The notes beneath the pieces are model-generated. The model had not been told where the DNA came from. It did not search any database and saw only the letters and a program-made list of their open reading frames with translations. The translations under genes were made by a program, and so were the position numbers. Positions 17,723 through 26,219 of a DNA stretch of 64,000 bases are shown piece after piece (within the stretch, counting starts at the first letter, position 1; the number at the start of each line of letters is the position of its first letter). This DNA comes from Spirosoma radiotolerans (GTDB taxonomy: Bacteria; Bacteroidota; Bacteroidia; Cytophagales; Spirosomataceae), in assembly GCF_000974425.1 (NCBI RefSeq), contig NZ_CP010429.1, positions 3,658,001 to 3,722,000 on the forward strand. The letters run 5' to 3'.

Positions 17723-18547
17723 TTATGGAAGAATTTCGCCTGTCAGGTAGAGCTGCACTTGCCCCGATATATCGACCCGGGCGGGGTTTTCGCCATCATC
17801 ATTGAGTTTGCAACGCAGGTATCCGCCCCGTTTGGAAAGCTGACGGGCCGTGAGTTCGGTTTTGCCAAGTTTCTCCGCCCAGAAAGGAACCAGCGTGGTA
17901 TGGGCCGAACCCGTGACAGGATCTTCATCAATGCCCGACTGCGGCCCAAAAAACCGAGACACAAAATCGACCGTTTCTCCCTGATTGTCCCGGCCGGGCG
18001 CTGTCACAATAACGCCCCGAGCTGGTACGCTGCTCATCTCCCGAAAATCGGGTTGTAAGGCTTCGATCTGGGCCTGGGTCTCATAAACCAGCATATAATC
18101 GGTTTTGCCTTTGAAAACACCAACGGGTTTTTCGCCCATACTGGCGATCAGGGCAGGTGGCTGTACGTTTGCTTTATGTACTGGATCGGCCGGGAAGTCG
18201 AGCGTGAGCCAGCCATTTTCACCCCGGCAAACTTTTAACAAACCACTGCGGGAGTTGAAAAAAATCTGGTCGCTTCCGGGCAAATCGGTTTCCAGGAAAA
18301 ACACGACATAACCCGTTGCCAGGGTAGCATGGCCACACAAATCGACTTCCACAGTCGGCGTAAACCAGCGAATATGGTAGGTATTTTCTTCGTCGGTTTT
18401 TACATAAAAAGCAGTTTCAGCAAGGTTATTCTCGGCGGCTATCCGCTGCATCTGCTCATCAGGCAGCCACTCAGCCAGTGGGACAACAGCCGCCGGATTA
18501 CCCGCAAAAAGCTTGTCGGTAAAGGCATCAAGTTGATAAATTCTCAT
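17723..18547 (-). CDS. PhzF-family epimerase/isomerase-like protein
   Basis: 274 residues from ATG 18547 (MRIYQLDAFTDKLFAGNPAA); the frame continues 6 codons upstream but this start fits the family. Diaminopimelate-epimerase fold with two similar halves: GNPAAVV in the first, active-site Glu44 in NNLAETAFY, DLCGHATLATGYV, and DEDPVTGSAHTTL in the second half. The catalytic Cys of DapF is absent, as usual in PhzF-type proteins. Members range from phenazine biosynthesis to unknown isomerases; there are no phenazine genes nearby, so the substrate is unknown. The HAD phosphatase gene lies 34 bp upstream, probably in one transcript. Confidence 0.9.
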   Translation of the reverse strand: MRIYQLDAFTDKLFAGNPAAVVPLAEWLPDEQMQRIAAENNLAETAFYVKTDEENTYHIRWFTPTVEVDLCGHATLATGYVVFFLETDLPGSDQIFFNSRSGLLKVCRGENGWLTLDFPADPVHKANVQPPALIASMGEKPVGVFKGKTDYMLVYETQAQIEALQPDFREMSSVPARGVIVTAPGRDNQGETVDFVSRFFGPQSGIDEDPVTGSAHTTLVPFWAEKLGKTELTARQLSKRGGYLRCKLNDDGENPARVDISGQVQLYLTGEILP

Positions 18548-18581
18548 ACGATTAAGGGTGCACAAGGCACGGTTTAGGAAA

Positions 18582-19271
18582 TTAGGACTCTTGATCTTTG
18601 GTCAGCAACAGGCTAAATGCCTCAGCCGTGAATGCTGTCAGCGATGGTATAATCAGGTCAGCAACAGCAAATTTGGGGTCACCATACTCAAACGCTGCCG
18701 GTACGGCCACGGTACGCATGCCAGCCGAATAAGCCGACGTCAGGCCGCTTCCCGAATCTTCAAAGGTTAGGCAGTTGGCAGGCGATACATTGAGCTTACG
18801 GGCCGTACCCAGGTACACGTCGGGAGCCGGTTTATTACGGGCTTCCAGCGTGGCCGAGTGCCAGAGCGTCAGCGCGTCCCGAATGCCCAGCCGATTAACG
18901 ACCACTTCAATCAAACTCATCGGCGAGGCCGACGCGATGGCCGTTGGAATACCCCGGCTAACAAAAAACTGTAAGGTTTCGATGGCTCCTGGCATAGGTT
19001 CGGCCAGCCGCGCGATACGGTCATGGACTCCCTCGGTGATGGCATCGGCCAGATTTTCGAGGCTCCGGCCCGCTGCGGCCTCCTCCGACCAAGGAGCCTT
19101 GGCAAACCAGTACCGGACAACTTCCAGAATGGGCATTCCGGTGGTTTGCTTACATTCTTCGTCGGTCAGGTATAGGCCAACGGTATCAAATACCACCCGT
19201 TCCATAGCACGCCAGTGAGGCTCAGAGTCCACCAGCAGCCCATCCATATCAAATATTGCTGCGTCTATCAA
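18582..19271 (-). CDS. hxpB: HAD phosphatase, HxpB-like (hexitol/sugar phosphate)
   Basis: 229 residues. HAD motif I is FDMDGLLVDSEPHW (nucleophile Asp8, acid Asp10), motif II is in the AIASASP loop, the motif III lysine lies in NKPAPDVYLG, and motif IV is FEDSGSGLTSAYSAGM. The overall pattern, including SASP and the late TVAVPAA..DPKF.AD segment, resembles E. coli HxpB/YniC (hexitol-phosphatase, 2-deoxyglucose-6-phosphatase) more than beta-phosphoglucomutase. It would dephosphorylate small sugar phosphates in the cytoplasm. It lies just upstream of the PhzF gene. Superfamily is firm; the HxpB name is a motif-based judgement. Confidence 0.72.
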   Translation of the reverse strand: MIDAAIFDMDGLLVDSEPHWRAMERVVFDTVGLYLTDEECKQTTGMPILEVVRYWFAKAPWSEEAAAGRSLENLADAITEGVHDRIARLAEPMPGAIETLQFFVSRGIPTAIASASPMSLIEVVVNRLGIRDALTLWHSATLEARNKPAPDVYLGTARKLNVSPANCLTFEDSGSGLTSAYSAGMRTVAVPAAFEYGDPKFAVADLIIPSLTAFTAEAFSLLLTKDQES

Positions 19272-19304
19272 AATTCGTAAGGTATTAGGTTCTCACTTGA
19301 TAAA

Positions 19305-19499
19305 TCAACGGGCGTGCTCCGTTTGTTTAGGTTTGGACACGTCATCGACCTCAAGTGTATCGTCGTCAACAATGGTTGTATCGACGGGAACCGTAGCTGT
19401 TTTCGTTTTTGTCTCTTGGCCACAGGCCGCGAGTAATCCTGAAAAGGACAAGAGGAAGATAGCCATTAAACAGGCGAATCGTACTCGTTTGGGGCGCAT
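19305..19499 (-). CDS. Small lipoprotein, unknown function
   Basis: 64 residues from ATG 19499. Basic start (MRPKRVRFACLMAIF), hydrophobic core and lipobox GLLAAC, then a short Thr/Asp-rich mature part (VPVDTTIVDDDTLEVDDV). The frame is open a further 12 codons upstream, but that would overlap the YCII gene. No family recognised. Being on the same strand with short spacing, it may be co-transcribed with the YCII and HAD genes. Confidence 0.55.
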   Translation of the reverse strand: MRPKRVRFACLMAIFLLSFSGLLAACGQETKTKTATVPVDTTIVDDDTLEVDDVSKPKQTEHAR

Positions 19500-19527
19500 C
19501 GCTGGTAGGGTCTTATCGGGCCGGCCA

Positions 19528-19815
19528 TTATACATCTGCCTGCCGAAACGGTTTCACATCCATATTTTCCCAAACGCCCTCCACAATATACGGATCTGTT
19601 TTCAAATAGTCTTGCAGATCCGCTTCCGAGTCGAGGTCAAGGATGAGCATGGACCCAATCATGGTTTGTTCGGGATTGAGGAGCGCTCCTCCGAGCACAA
19701 ACTGCCCTTTCTCTTTTAATTGACGGACATACGCCAGGTGGGCTGGCCGAACGGCCATGCGCCGGTCAAGCGCACCGGGGCCGGTATGATCGTAAGCGTG
19801 TACAATGTACTTCAT
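19528..19815 (-). CDS. YCII-related domain protein
   Basis: 95 residues from ATG 19815 (MKYIVHAYDHTGPGALDRRM). The frame extends 55 codons upstream to 19980, but that part has no resemblance to the family and overlaps the decayed region next to the nucleotidyltransferase fragment. YCII proteins have a small ferredoxin-like fold with a conserved His/Asp pair; here HAYDHT, RPAHLAYVRQL, GGALL and DPYIVEGVWENMDVKPF are typical. Function is mostly unknown; some are lyases or dehalogenase-like. Confidence 0.8.
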   Translation of the reverse strand: MKYIVHAYDHTGPGALDRRMAVRPAHLAYVRQLKEKGQFVLGGALLNPEQTMIGSMLILDLDSEADLQDYLKTDPYIVEGVWENMDVKPFRQADV

Positions 19816-19833
19816 CAAGTAGCCAATTGTTTC

Positions 19834-20159
19834 GGTAAGCAAGATACCATCTTTCGATGGCCAGCCAATGCTATCGGACTGGATTTTGATCAAAATAAGC
19901 CATGGTGAGGTCGTAGAATGTTCTGGCGCCCTATAGTAATTGAATCGCTTCCTTTTCGCCCAACTCGGCCTCCATATCATAATCAGACGTCGTCAACCAA
20001 AACGATCATGAAGTCAATGTCCGATTCCTCGTCGTAATCTCCCCGCGCGTAAGAGCCATATAGAATCACATCGCATAACCGATCCCCATAAAACTCCTGC
20101 ATGGCCTTCTTAAAAGCCCGGACAATGGGGTCAATAACCGGACTGATGCGCGTTTTCAT
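19834..20159 (-). pseudogene. Decayed MNT-type nucleotidyltransferase
   Basis: From ATG 20159 a 58-codon frame runs to TGA 19983-19985. It encodes the core of a minimal nucleotidyltransferase: helix PVIDPIVRAFKKAMQEFYG, then the signature LYGSYARGDYDEESDIDFMI with GS and the D-x-D metal pair. MNT proteins are normally about 95-110 residues and need a third acidic residue on a later strand, which is missing. Downstream, to about 19834, the three frames are broken by stops, with patches such as DMEAELGEKEAIQLL in another frame. This fits a gene truncated by frameshift or stop. MNT proteins usually pair with HEPN toxins; no HEPN gene is visible here. Confidence 0.6.
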
Positions 20160-20231
20160 GTCGAAAAGTAAGTCTTTCGCCGTTTTCTTCCTAATTTCCA
20201 GCTTTTGACCAATCTCTCACGTCATTCATCA

Positions 20232-22679
20232 ATGAATCGTTTCCTCTACTGGTTACTTCTGTTGCCTGCATCATCGCTCTGGGCACAATCTTCGCCGAAA
20301 AACCCTCCTACGCTGACCGTCGAAACCATCATGCAGGACCCAAAAAGCTGGGTCGGCACATCGCCAACAAATCCATTCTGGTCCGACGACTCCAGAACGC
20401 TCTATTTTAACTGGAACCCCAGCCAGGCCAAAGGCGACTCCCTTTATAAAGTGACCATCCATCGGGATACCCGCAAAAAAACAGTCACAGCCTCGGAGCC
20501 GATCAAAGTCAGCCCCAGTGAGCGCCGGGCGCTGCCAACGCCACCCGTATCGACCTACAACCGCGCCTACACCCAGCGGCTATTTGATCGGCAGGGCGAC
20601 TTGTTTCTGCTCGACGTTAAGTCGGGTTCGGTTCGTCAACTGACCAATACGGTCGAGAACGAAATAGATCCTACGTTCTCGAGTGATGAGCAAAAGGTCG
20701 TGTTTCGGCGAAGCGGGTCCAACTTGTTCAGCATCGACCTGAAAACCGGCGAGTTAACCCAGCTTACCGACTTCCGCACGGGCGCTAAAAAAGCGGAACC
20801 CAAATTGACCGACGAAGAGAAATTTCTGAAGCAGAATCAACTCCAGCTGTCGTCGGTACTAAAAGAACGTAAGGAGAAAAAGGATGAGGCCGACCGGATC
20901 AGCAAGGCCGACCGGCCCAAACGCGCGAAGGAAATTTACCTCGACGACAAAACGGTCGTCAATCCGCAGCTCAGCCCCGATGGTCGTTTCGTGACCTATC
21001 GCCTAACGAAGCCTGCAACCGGCGTAAAGAACACGCAGGTACCCAATTACGTAACTGAATCGGGCTATACAGAAGAGATTCCGGCCCGGACAAAAGTAGG
21101 CGCACCGGCGGCCAGCCAGGAATTTTTCGTTTATGATTTAGCCAAAGACACCGTTCGGGCGGTGTCGGTAAAAGACATTCCAGGCATCATGGACAAACCG
21201 GCTTATCTGCAATCGGCCGGTAAAGCAAAAGCCGACACAGCTAAAAAGATGCGTCCGGTGGTAATCAGTGGGCCTGTTTGGTCAGATGATGGCAAGATGT
21301 GTGTGGTTGTGGTCCGGTCGCTGGATAACAAAGATCGCTGGATTATGCGCTTCGTACCGGAAACGCTGAAGCTTTCCCTCCTCGACCGTCAGCATGAAGA
21401 TACCTGGATTGGCGGGCCGGGCATCGGTTCGCTTAATTCGCCGGGCAACATGAACTTTCTGGCAGATAACCAAACGCTCTGGTTTCAGTCGGAAGCAGAC
21501 GGTTACTCACATATCTATACGGTCAATGTGCTCACAGGCGAACGCAGGCAGCTAACGGCGGGCAAGTTTGAAGTACAGCAGGTTCAGCTATCAAAAGACA
21601 AAACGCATTTTTTCCTGCAAACCAACGAAGTCCATCCGGGCGAGCAGCATTTTTACCGGATGCCGGTAAGCGGTTCGCGACCCGAACGAACCCGTTTGAC
21701 GAACATGACGGGTGCCAATGAGGTAGTCCTTTCGCCAGACGAAACCCTGATGGCCGTGCGGTATTCTTCCAGCAATCAACCCTGGGAGTTGTATTTAATG
21801 GATGTTAACCAGCCGACCCCTAAACGGGCGGCTTCTCAGCCGGCGCAGATGGCGGGTGTGTCTGCACCCCTTAAATTAACCAACTCGCCAACCGAAGCCT
21901 TCAACGCATATCCCTGGCAGGAACCGGCCCTTGTCACCATTCCGGCTCGCGATGGGCAACAAATCTATGCCCGCCTGTATAAAGCGAAAACGCCAACCGG
22001 TAAAGCCGTTGTGTTTGTACACGGGGCTGGTTATTTACAGAACGCGCATAAATGGTGGAGCCAGTATTCGCGGGAATACATGTTCCACAACCTACTGACT
22101 GACAGAGGCTATACCGTCCTTGACATCGACTACCGGGCCAGTGCCGGTTACGGCCGCGACTGGCGAACGGGCATTTATCGGCACATGGGTGGCAAAGATT
22201 TGGAAGATCATGTCGATGCGGCCAAGTGGCTGGTTGAAACCCAGGGCGTTGATGCCAAACGGATCGGTATTTACGGCGGATCGTATGGGGGTTTTATTAC
22301 GTTGATGGCCATGTTTACGACGCCCGACGTCTTTAAAGCGGGGGCGGCTCTACGACCCGTAACTGACTGGGCAGCCTACAATCACCCCTACACCGCCAAT
22401 ATTCTGAACGAACCACAGAACGACTCGCTTTCTTACCGTCGCTCCTCGCCTATCTATTTTGCTGAAGGCCTGAAAAACTACCTCCTCATTTGCCACGGCA
22501 TGGTCGATGTGAATGTTCACTTTCAGGACACCGTACGGCTCATGCAGCGCCTGATCGAACTCAAAAAAGACAATTGGGAAGTAGCGGCCTACCCCATGGA
22601 AGACCACGGCTTTGTAGAACCCACAAGCTGGATGGACGAGTACAAACGAATTTTGAAACTGTTTGACGAGCGGTTATGA
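20232..22679 (+). CDS. Secreted S9 family prolyl oligopeptidase / dipeptidyl peptidase-like
   Basis: 815 residues from ATG 20232 (MNRFLYWLLLLPASSLWAQ, signal peptide). Residues about 50-590 form a WD40/DPP-IV type propeller (TLYFNWNPSQAKGDSLY, DPTFSSDEQKVVFRRSGSN, PQLSPDGRFVTYRLTKP). The C-terminal alpha/beta-hydrolase domain has VVFVHGAGY, nucleophile Ser684 in GGSYGG, Asp759 in MVDVNVH and His792 in EDHGF. It should cleave short peptides, typically after Pro or Ala, in the periplasm. A charged helical insert (about 200-235, LKERKEKKDEADRISKADRP) is notable. It faces the SprB-repeat gene across a large palindromic element. Confidence 0.93.
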   Translation: MNRFLYWLLLLPASSLWAQSSPKNPPTLTVETIMQDPKSWVGTSPTNPFWSDDSRTLYFNWNPSQAKGDSLYKVTIHRDTRKKTVTASEPIKVSPSERRALPTPPVSTYNRAYTQRLFDRQGDLFLLDVKSGSVRQLTNTVENEIDPTFSSDEQKVVFRRSGSNLFSIDLKTGELTQLTDFRTGAKKAEPKLTDEEKFLKQNQLQLSSVLKERKEKKDEADRISKADRPKRAKEIYLDDKTVVNPQLSPDGRFVTYRLTKPATGVKNTQVPNYVTESGYTEEIPARTKVGAPAASQEFFVYDLAKDTVRAVSVKDIPGIMDKPAYLQSAGKAKADTAKKMRPVVISGPVWSDDGKMCVVVVRSLDNKDRWIMRFVPETLKLSLLDRQHEDTWIGGPGIGSLNSPGNMNFLADNQTLWFQSEADGYSHIYTVNVLTGERRQLTAGKFEVQQVQLSKDKTHFFLQTNEVHPGEQHFYRMPVSGSRPERTRLTNMTGANEVVLSPDETLMAVRYSSSNQPWELYLMDVNQPTPKRAASQPAQMAGVSAPLKLTNSPTEAFNAYPWQEPALVTIPARDGQQIYARLYKAKTPTGKAVVFVHGAGYLQNAHKWWSQYSREYMFHNLLTDRGYTVLDIDYRASAGYGRDWRTGIYRHMGGKDLEDHVDAAKWLVETQGVDAKRIGIYGGSYGGFITLMAMFTTPDVFKAGAALRPVTDWAAYNHPYTANILNEPQNDSLSYRRSSPIYFAEGLKNYLLICHGMVDVNVHFQDTVRLMQRLIELKKDNWEVAAYPMEDHGFVEPTSWMDEYKRILKLFDERL

Positions 22680-22704
22680 CGGAGTACGGTTTGTGGTTTA
22701 GAAG

Positions 22705-22866
22705 TTTACGGTTAGCTGACGCACGTGTTGCTGGCGCGAATGTGGACCGGGGGACACAGGCCACGAACAAGGTAGAGTTCGTGGTTGGTGCTATATCCAC
22801 ATACCGTGGTCCGTGAGGACACGGACCACTTTCGCGTCAGCAATTCATGCGTCAGCCAACCGTAAA
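22705..22866. repeat. Nested cruciform palindromic element
   Basis: Outer arms 22705-22745 and 22826-22866 are reverse complements at 35 of 41 positions by my alignment. Inside are two more perfect hairpins: 22761-22768 with 22777-22784 (ccacgaac/gttcgtgg), and 22806-22815 with 22820-22829 (gtggtccgtg/cacggaccac; its right arm overlaps the outer right arm by four bases). Drawn out, it is a stem with two side hairpins. It fills the gap between the convergent S9 peptidase and SprB genes and probably belongs to a dispersed repeat family. Confidence 0.75.
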
Positions 22867-22903
22867 CCGTAAACCGTAAACCGTAAACCTCTAAACCGTA
22901 AAC
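22861..22903. repeat. Heptamer tandem repeat (cgtaaac)n
   Basis: Four exact head-to-tail copies of cgtaaac (22861-22888), then ctctaaac and one more copy (22897-22903). The run abuts the SprB-protein stop codon. The opposite arm of the neighbouring cruciform has a single unit at the matching place. Confidence 0.8.
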
Positions 22904-22904
22904 C

Positions 22905-25205
22905 CTACTCCACCAACACGCGAATCACCGATTGGCGAGCGTTGGCATTTAGTTTTAGCAAATAGCTTCCGGTGGCAACGCCTGTCAGTGGCCATTCGGC
23001 TTGCTTCTTACCCGTAAAAGCAGGTATATGTTGTGCCATGACTGTCCGGCCCGACGCGTCCAGTAACTGAACGGTCACCATAGACCGCTCATCTTGTTCA
23101 ACTTCAATGCGCAGCCGATCGACAATTGGATTCGGCACCACCCGAACCGACAGCGAGGAAGGGGGTTCAGCCAGGGCCGTCAGCACGAAATTGATGGCGT
23201 CTGATGGCGGTGAAGCACACCCATTGGCGGTCACAACCACATAATACTGGCCGCTCTGATACGGCACTAACGATGGCCCCGTCGCATTGGGAACGGGCTT
23301 ACCTGGATCGCCACCCGCGCGAATGTACCATTGAATACCAGCCATCGGGTCCGTCAACAGCGTACCACTTCCCGTTTGTGTAACGAGTGGCTTAGCTGGC
23401 AAAGGGTATTGCGCTTTTATAGGCACAAACAGCGTATTGGTTGAGCACTGGTTGCTATCGACAACACTTACCGTATAAGTACCCTCGGTCAAGGTGGCTT
23501 GGGTAGCCGTAAAGGTTTTCAGGGTGTCCCGGCGCTCGGTAGTCCAGTAAAATTTAAATGGCTTCGTGCCACCCGCCACCTGCACCGTCGCCTGGCCATC
23601 CTGCCCGCCCGTGCAGGTCACATCTTTAATCGTACCCGCCGATAGCGTAATGGCAGCTCCGTCTGTCACTACGGCCACAATAGAATCTGTGCAACCAACT
23701 TCATCAGCGACCCGCAGCCGATATGTATTTGGTCGAAGGCCATTGATCTGGCTCTCCGTTTGGTAAGGCTGACCAATAACCTGATACTGCCTAACCGTAC
23801 CAGTCCCTCCTGTCGTTGTGAATTTTACGGCTCCAGTTGGGCAAACACAGCAGGTGGCCGCCAGGGAAACAACCTGAGCCTTCAGCGGTTCGGCTACCCC
23901 TACCGCCACCGAAACAAGGCTTGTACACCCATTCGCATCGGTACCCACAACAGTATAGTCGCCCACCGCCAGGCCGGTGAAGACATTGCTGGTTTGTGGC
24001 GTTTTTCCCGTAGAAAGTTGATAGCGGGTAGCGCCTGTTCCGCCCGTAGGTGTCACTTTGATGGAGCCGCTGTTCGGGCCGAAGCAGTTGACGGCTCCGG
24101 CCACGGCAGTCAATGTCAGGGGAGCAGGTTGTTCAACAACCACTGTTTTTTTCCCCTGACAGCCATTTCCATCAATCACCGTTATTTCGTATGTGTTTGC
24201 CGCCAGGCCCGTAAATTGTGTTCCTGTTTGCACAGGGCCCGTTCCTAGCTGATACTGATACGTTCCGGCCCCACCGGTAGCCGATACCGTAACAATGCCA
24301 TCCGCCGAACCCGTACAACGGGCGGGCTTCATATCCAGTTTAATATCAAAAGGAGCCGGCGAACCAATCCGAACATCCTGAAAAAATATGCAATTGTTTT
24401 TATCCGTCACCCCCAACGAATAGGTTGTATTCGCCTTCAGGTTTATGAAGGTGCCACTTACCTGAGGAGCTCCTAAATCAAGGAGATACCGGTAATCGCC
24501 AACCCCACCGAAGGCAACGGCTAACAGAGCACCATCTGCCCCCCCAAGGCACTTCGGGAGTACGACTGAAACACTAGCACTCAATGCTGGGGGCTGTTTC
24601 ACCTCAACCGTCGCCTGAGCAATGCAACCAATGGCGTCTTTAACCGCCACGGTATAGGTGCCTGCGGTTAGGTTCCCAAACGCAGTGTTGGTTGTCTGAA
24701 AGGATTGTCCATTAAATTGATACTGAAGCGCACCCGTCCCACCGGTAGCATTGATGGCTACCTGACCGTCTTTTCCGCCATTGCATAGCGTAGACAACGA
24801 AGTGGGTGTCAGCACAATTGGCGTATAAACCTGTACGGTGCCCGTAGCAGTCGTTGTTGTTACGCTGGTGGCGGTACCACTGCCAGGACTGGTATTGGGA
24901 ACGTCACAGAAGGCGGTGTAGGTCGTTGTTTTTCCTGGTGTTACCGTGATAGTTGCCCCGGTCTGCGTTGTCGACCAGCGAATAGAGCCATTGGCTGGAC
25001 AACCTGAAGCAGTCAGATCGGTTTTGGTTCCTGCACAAACGGTTGCGGAGGTCACCGATACGGCTAATGCGCTGGGGGCCTGATTTTCTCCATCGTCAAT
25101 TGCCCACGCAGTCGTACTTAAGCTGAGTAACGTAAACAAACCGAGTAAGGTTAGTCGGTTTATTTGCTTAAAAAACAAGAAAAAGACTTGTACAGATTGA
25201 TTCAT
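22905..25205 (-). CDS. T9SS-exported SprB-repeat surface protein
   Basis: 766 residues. Signal peptide (about 1-35, LTLLGLFTLLSLSTTAWA). A Cys-rich Ig-like unit follows (VTSATVCAGTKTDLTASGC), then at least six SprB-type repeats of about 70-80 residues, each with a Cys, a GG.DG turn, GGTG.YQY.LG and a closing GTYTV.V.D..GC (for example LTAGTYTVAVKDAIGC). The last 75 residues are a type A T9SS C-terminal domain (VVPNPIVDRLRIEV, LLDASGRTV, LTGVATGSYLLKL). So the protein should cross the outer membrane by type IX secretion and be attached or released there. SprB repeats occur in gliding adhesins; a binding role is inferred. Confidence 0.9.
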   Translation of the reverse strand: MNQSVQVFFLFFKQINRLTLLGLFTLLSLSTTAWAIDDGENQAPSALAVSVTSATVCAGTKTDLTASGCPANGSIRWSTTQTGATITVTPGKTTTYTAFCDVPNTSPGSGTATSVTTTTATGTVQVYTPIVLTPTSLSTLCNGGKDGQVAINATGGTGALQYQFNGQSFQTTNTAFGNLTAGTYTVAVKDAIGCIAQATVEVKQPPALSASVSVVLPKCLGGADGALLAVAFGGVGDYRYLLDLGAPQVSGTFINLKANTTYSLGVTDKNNCIFFQDVRIGSPAPFDIKLDMKPARCTGSADGIVTVSATGGAGTYQYQLGTGPVQTGTQFTGLAANTYEITVIDGNGCQGKKTVVVEQPAPLTLTAVAGAVNCFGPNSGSIKVTPTGGTGATRYQLSTGKTPQTSNVFTGLAVGDYTVVGTDANGCTSLVSVAVGVAEPLKAQVVSLAATCCVCPTGAVKFTTTGGTGTVRQYQVIGQPYQTESQINGLRPNTYRLRVADEVGCTDSIVAVVTDGAAITLSAGTIKDVTCTGGQDGQATVQVAGGTKPFKFYWTTERRDTLKTFTATQATLTEGTYTVSVVDSNQCSTNTLFVPIKAQYPLPAKPLVTQTGSGTLLTDPMAGIQWYIRAGGDPGKPVPNATGPSLVPYQSGQYYVVVTANGCASPPSDAINFVLTALAEPPSSLSVRVVPNPIVDRLRIEVEQDERSMVTVQLLDASGRTVMAQHIPAFTGKKQAEWPLTGVATGSYLLKLNANARQSVIRVLVE

Positions 25206-25227
25206 AACGAAGCTGTTTTCGCAGGCA

Positions 25228-25235
25228 CAAATGTA
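25228..25235 (-). promoter_or_regulatory. -7 promoter element of the SprB-repeat gene
   Basis: Minus-strand TACATTTG matches TAnnTTTG. The predicted transcription start is about 18 nt before the ATG at 25205, a typical short leader. No strong -33 match. Confidence 0.5.
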
Positions 25236-25323
25236 GGTTACAAGCCATCATCATAGGCAGGTGGCCACGTGTTTATTAGTTTTCGGTGAGCGGGCAGTCA
25301 GGGAGAATGCGTCACACAGTAAA

Positions 25324-25354
25324 AAGGCCACCCAGGCAGAGTCTGGATGGCCTT
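25324..25354 (-). terminator. Intrinsic terminator of the acidic hypothetical gene
   Basis: 12-bp stem (25324-25335 with 25343-25354; one C-A mismatch that becomes G-U in the minus-strand RNA), 7-nt loop, followed on the minus strand by a U-run. Confidence 0.7.
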
Positions 25355-25406
25355 CTTGTGTTTACCCAATTTTAAAGCATGCACCCCACATCAACGCGTG
25401 GGGAAT

Positions 25407-25901
25407 CTAGTAAAAAAGACCCCAGTCATCCGGGGCATCGTTATCTTTATCAAAGCTGTTTACCCATTCGACAAACAACAGCCTGAACTGTTCAATTTCC
25501 TCGCGCAGCACATTCAGATAAGCCGTTTGGGTTAGCTTTTCGGCTTTGCAATACGATGTTTGAGCCAATAATTCGCGGGCATGCATTTTTATAATGACCG
25601 CGTTTTCCATCCGCAATGTATATAAATCACCCCCTTCGGCCCCAACGATTTTCGGCGCCAGCATCATCGCGTTCGCCAGCATCTGCTCATGCATCATCAG
25701 GACATCCTCTTCCTTATTAATGGTTTCGACGATGGCTTGCGTCAGCTCCATTAACTCGTTGGCCTTCCGAAGAATAGGCAAGTTTTTGATGCGCCGGTTT
25801 TCGGCCTCCATCTCGGCACGGGCTTCTTCAGGGTCATAGTCCTCGTCGAAACCATCCCAGTCCATGAAGCTATCGTCGTCGTCTTCGTCGTCAAAGTTCA
25901 T
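25407..25901 (-). CDS. Acidic helical hypothetical protein
   Basis: 164 residues from ATG 25901 (MNFDDEDDDDSFMDWDGFDE). The frame is open 17 codons upstream, but that part carries a poor N-terminus. The first 25 residues are almost all acidic, followed by a charged helix (EEARAEMEAENRRIKNLPIL) and a compact helical domain of about 120 residues (KANELMELTQAIVETINKEE, LREEIEQFRLLFVEWVNSFD). No signal peptide or membrane segment, so cytoplasmic. I recall similar conserved hypothetical proteins in Cytophagales but no function. The gene is divergent from the Anbu protease gene with a 318-bp gap. Confidence 0.75.
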   Translation of the reverse strand: MNFDDEDDDDSFMDWDGFDEDYDPEEARAEMEAENRRIKNLPILRKANELMELTQAIVETINKEEDVLMMHEQMLANAMMLAPKIVGAEGGDLYTLRMENAVIIKMHARELLAQTSYCKAEKLTQTAYLNVLREEIEQFRLLFVEWVNSFDKDNDAPDDWGLFY

Positions 25902-26219
25902 TACAAAATGGGCAGAGTGAATAAACGCCTTCTGATTGCCAAAGTAACACAATCGTTAACCAAAAACAAACCCCCGCGGTCTAAAAAGCTGTCAGCAGCG
26001 TATTCCACTGCCCCTTTAAGCCACCCGCAGAAAGCAACCTCCTTCAGCCGCTGGCATCCCTACTACTCAGCGGGAACGCTTTCTGCCAGGCGCGTTCAGT
26101 TGGTACATGATTTGACGGCACATACTAGCATTTTCGAGAAAACAGACTCGCAAATCGAACAAAAACGTAGGCAACCTGTATATTTGTTGGGTTTACAAGT
26201 TGCTTTCCCACTGTATAGA
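25902..26219. other. 318-bp divergent intergenic region
   Basis: A plus-strand frame is open from 25908 into the Anbu gene, but its 104 residues are low-quality and lack the Thr start that Anbu needs. A promoter element at 26179 lies inside it. I therefore read the stretch as the regulatory region of the two divergent genes. Confidence 0.6.
26179..26186 (+). promoter_or_regulatory. -7 promoter element of the Anbu gene
   Basis: TATATTTG matches TAnnTTTG. The predicted transcript starts near 26191, about 29 nt before ATG 26220, which supports that start over the long upstream extension. Confidence 0.5.

Noticed and set aside
19816-19980. 55-residue N-terminal part of the YCII frame
   Set aside because: It lies in the broken region after the nucleotidyltransferase fragment and does not resemble YCII proteins, which begin at MKYIVHAYDH.
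25908-26219. 104-residue N-terminal extension of the Anbu protein
   Set aside because: The extension would hide the Thr nucleophile, has low protein character and contains a -7 promoter element at 26179.
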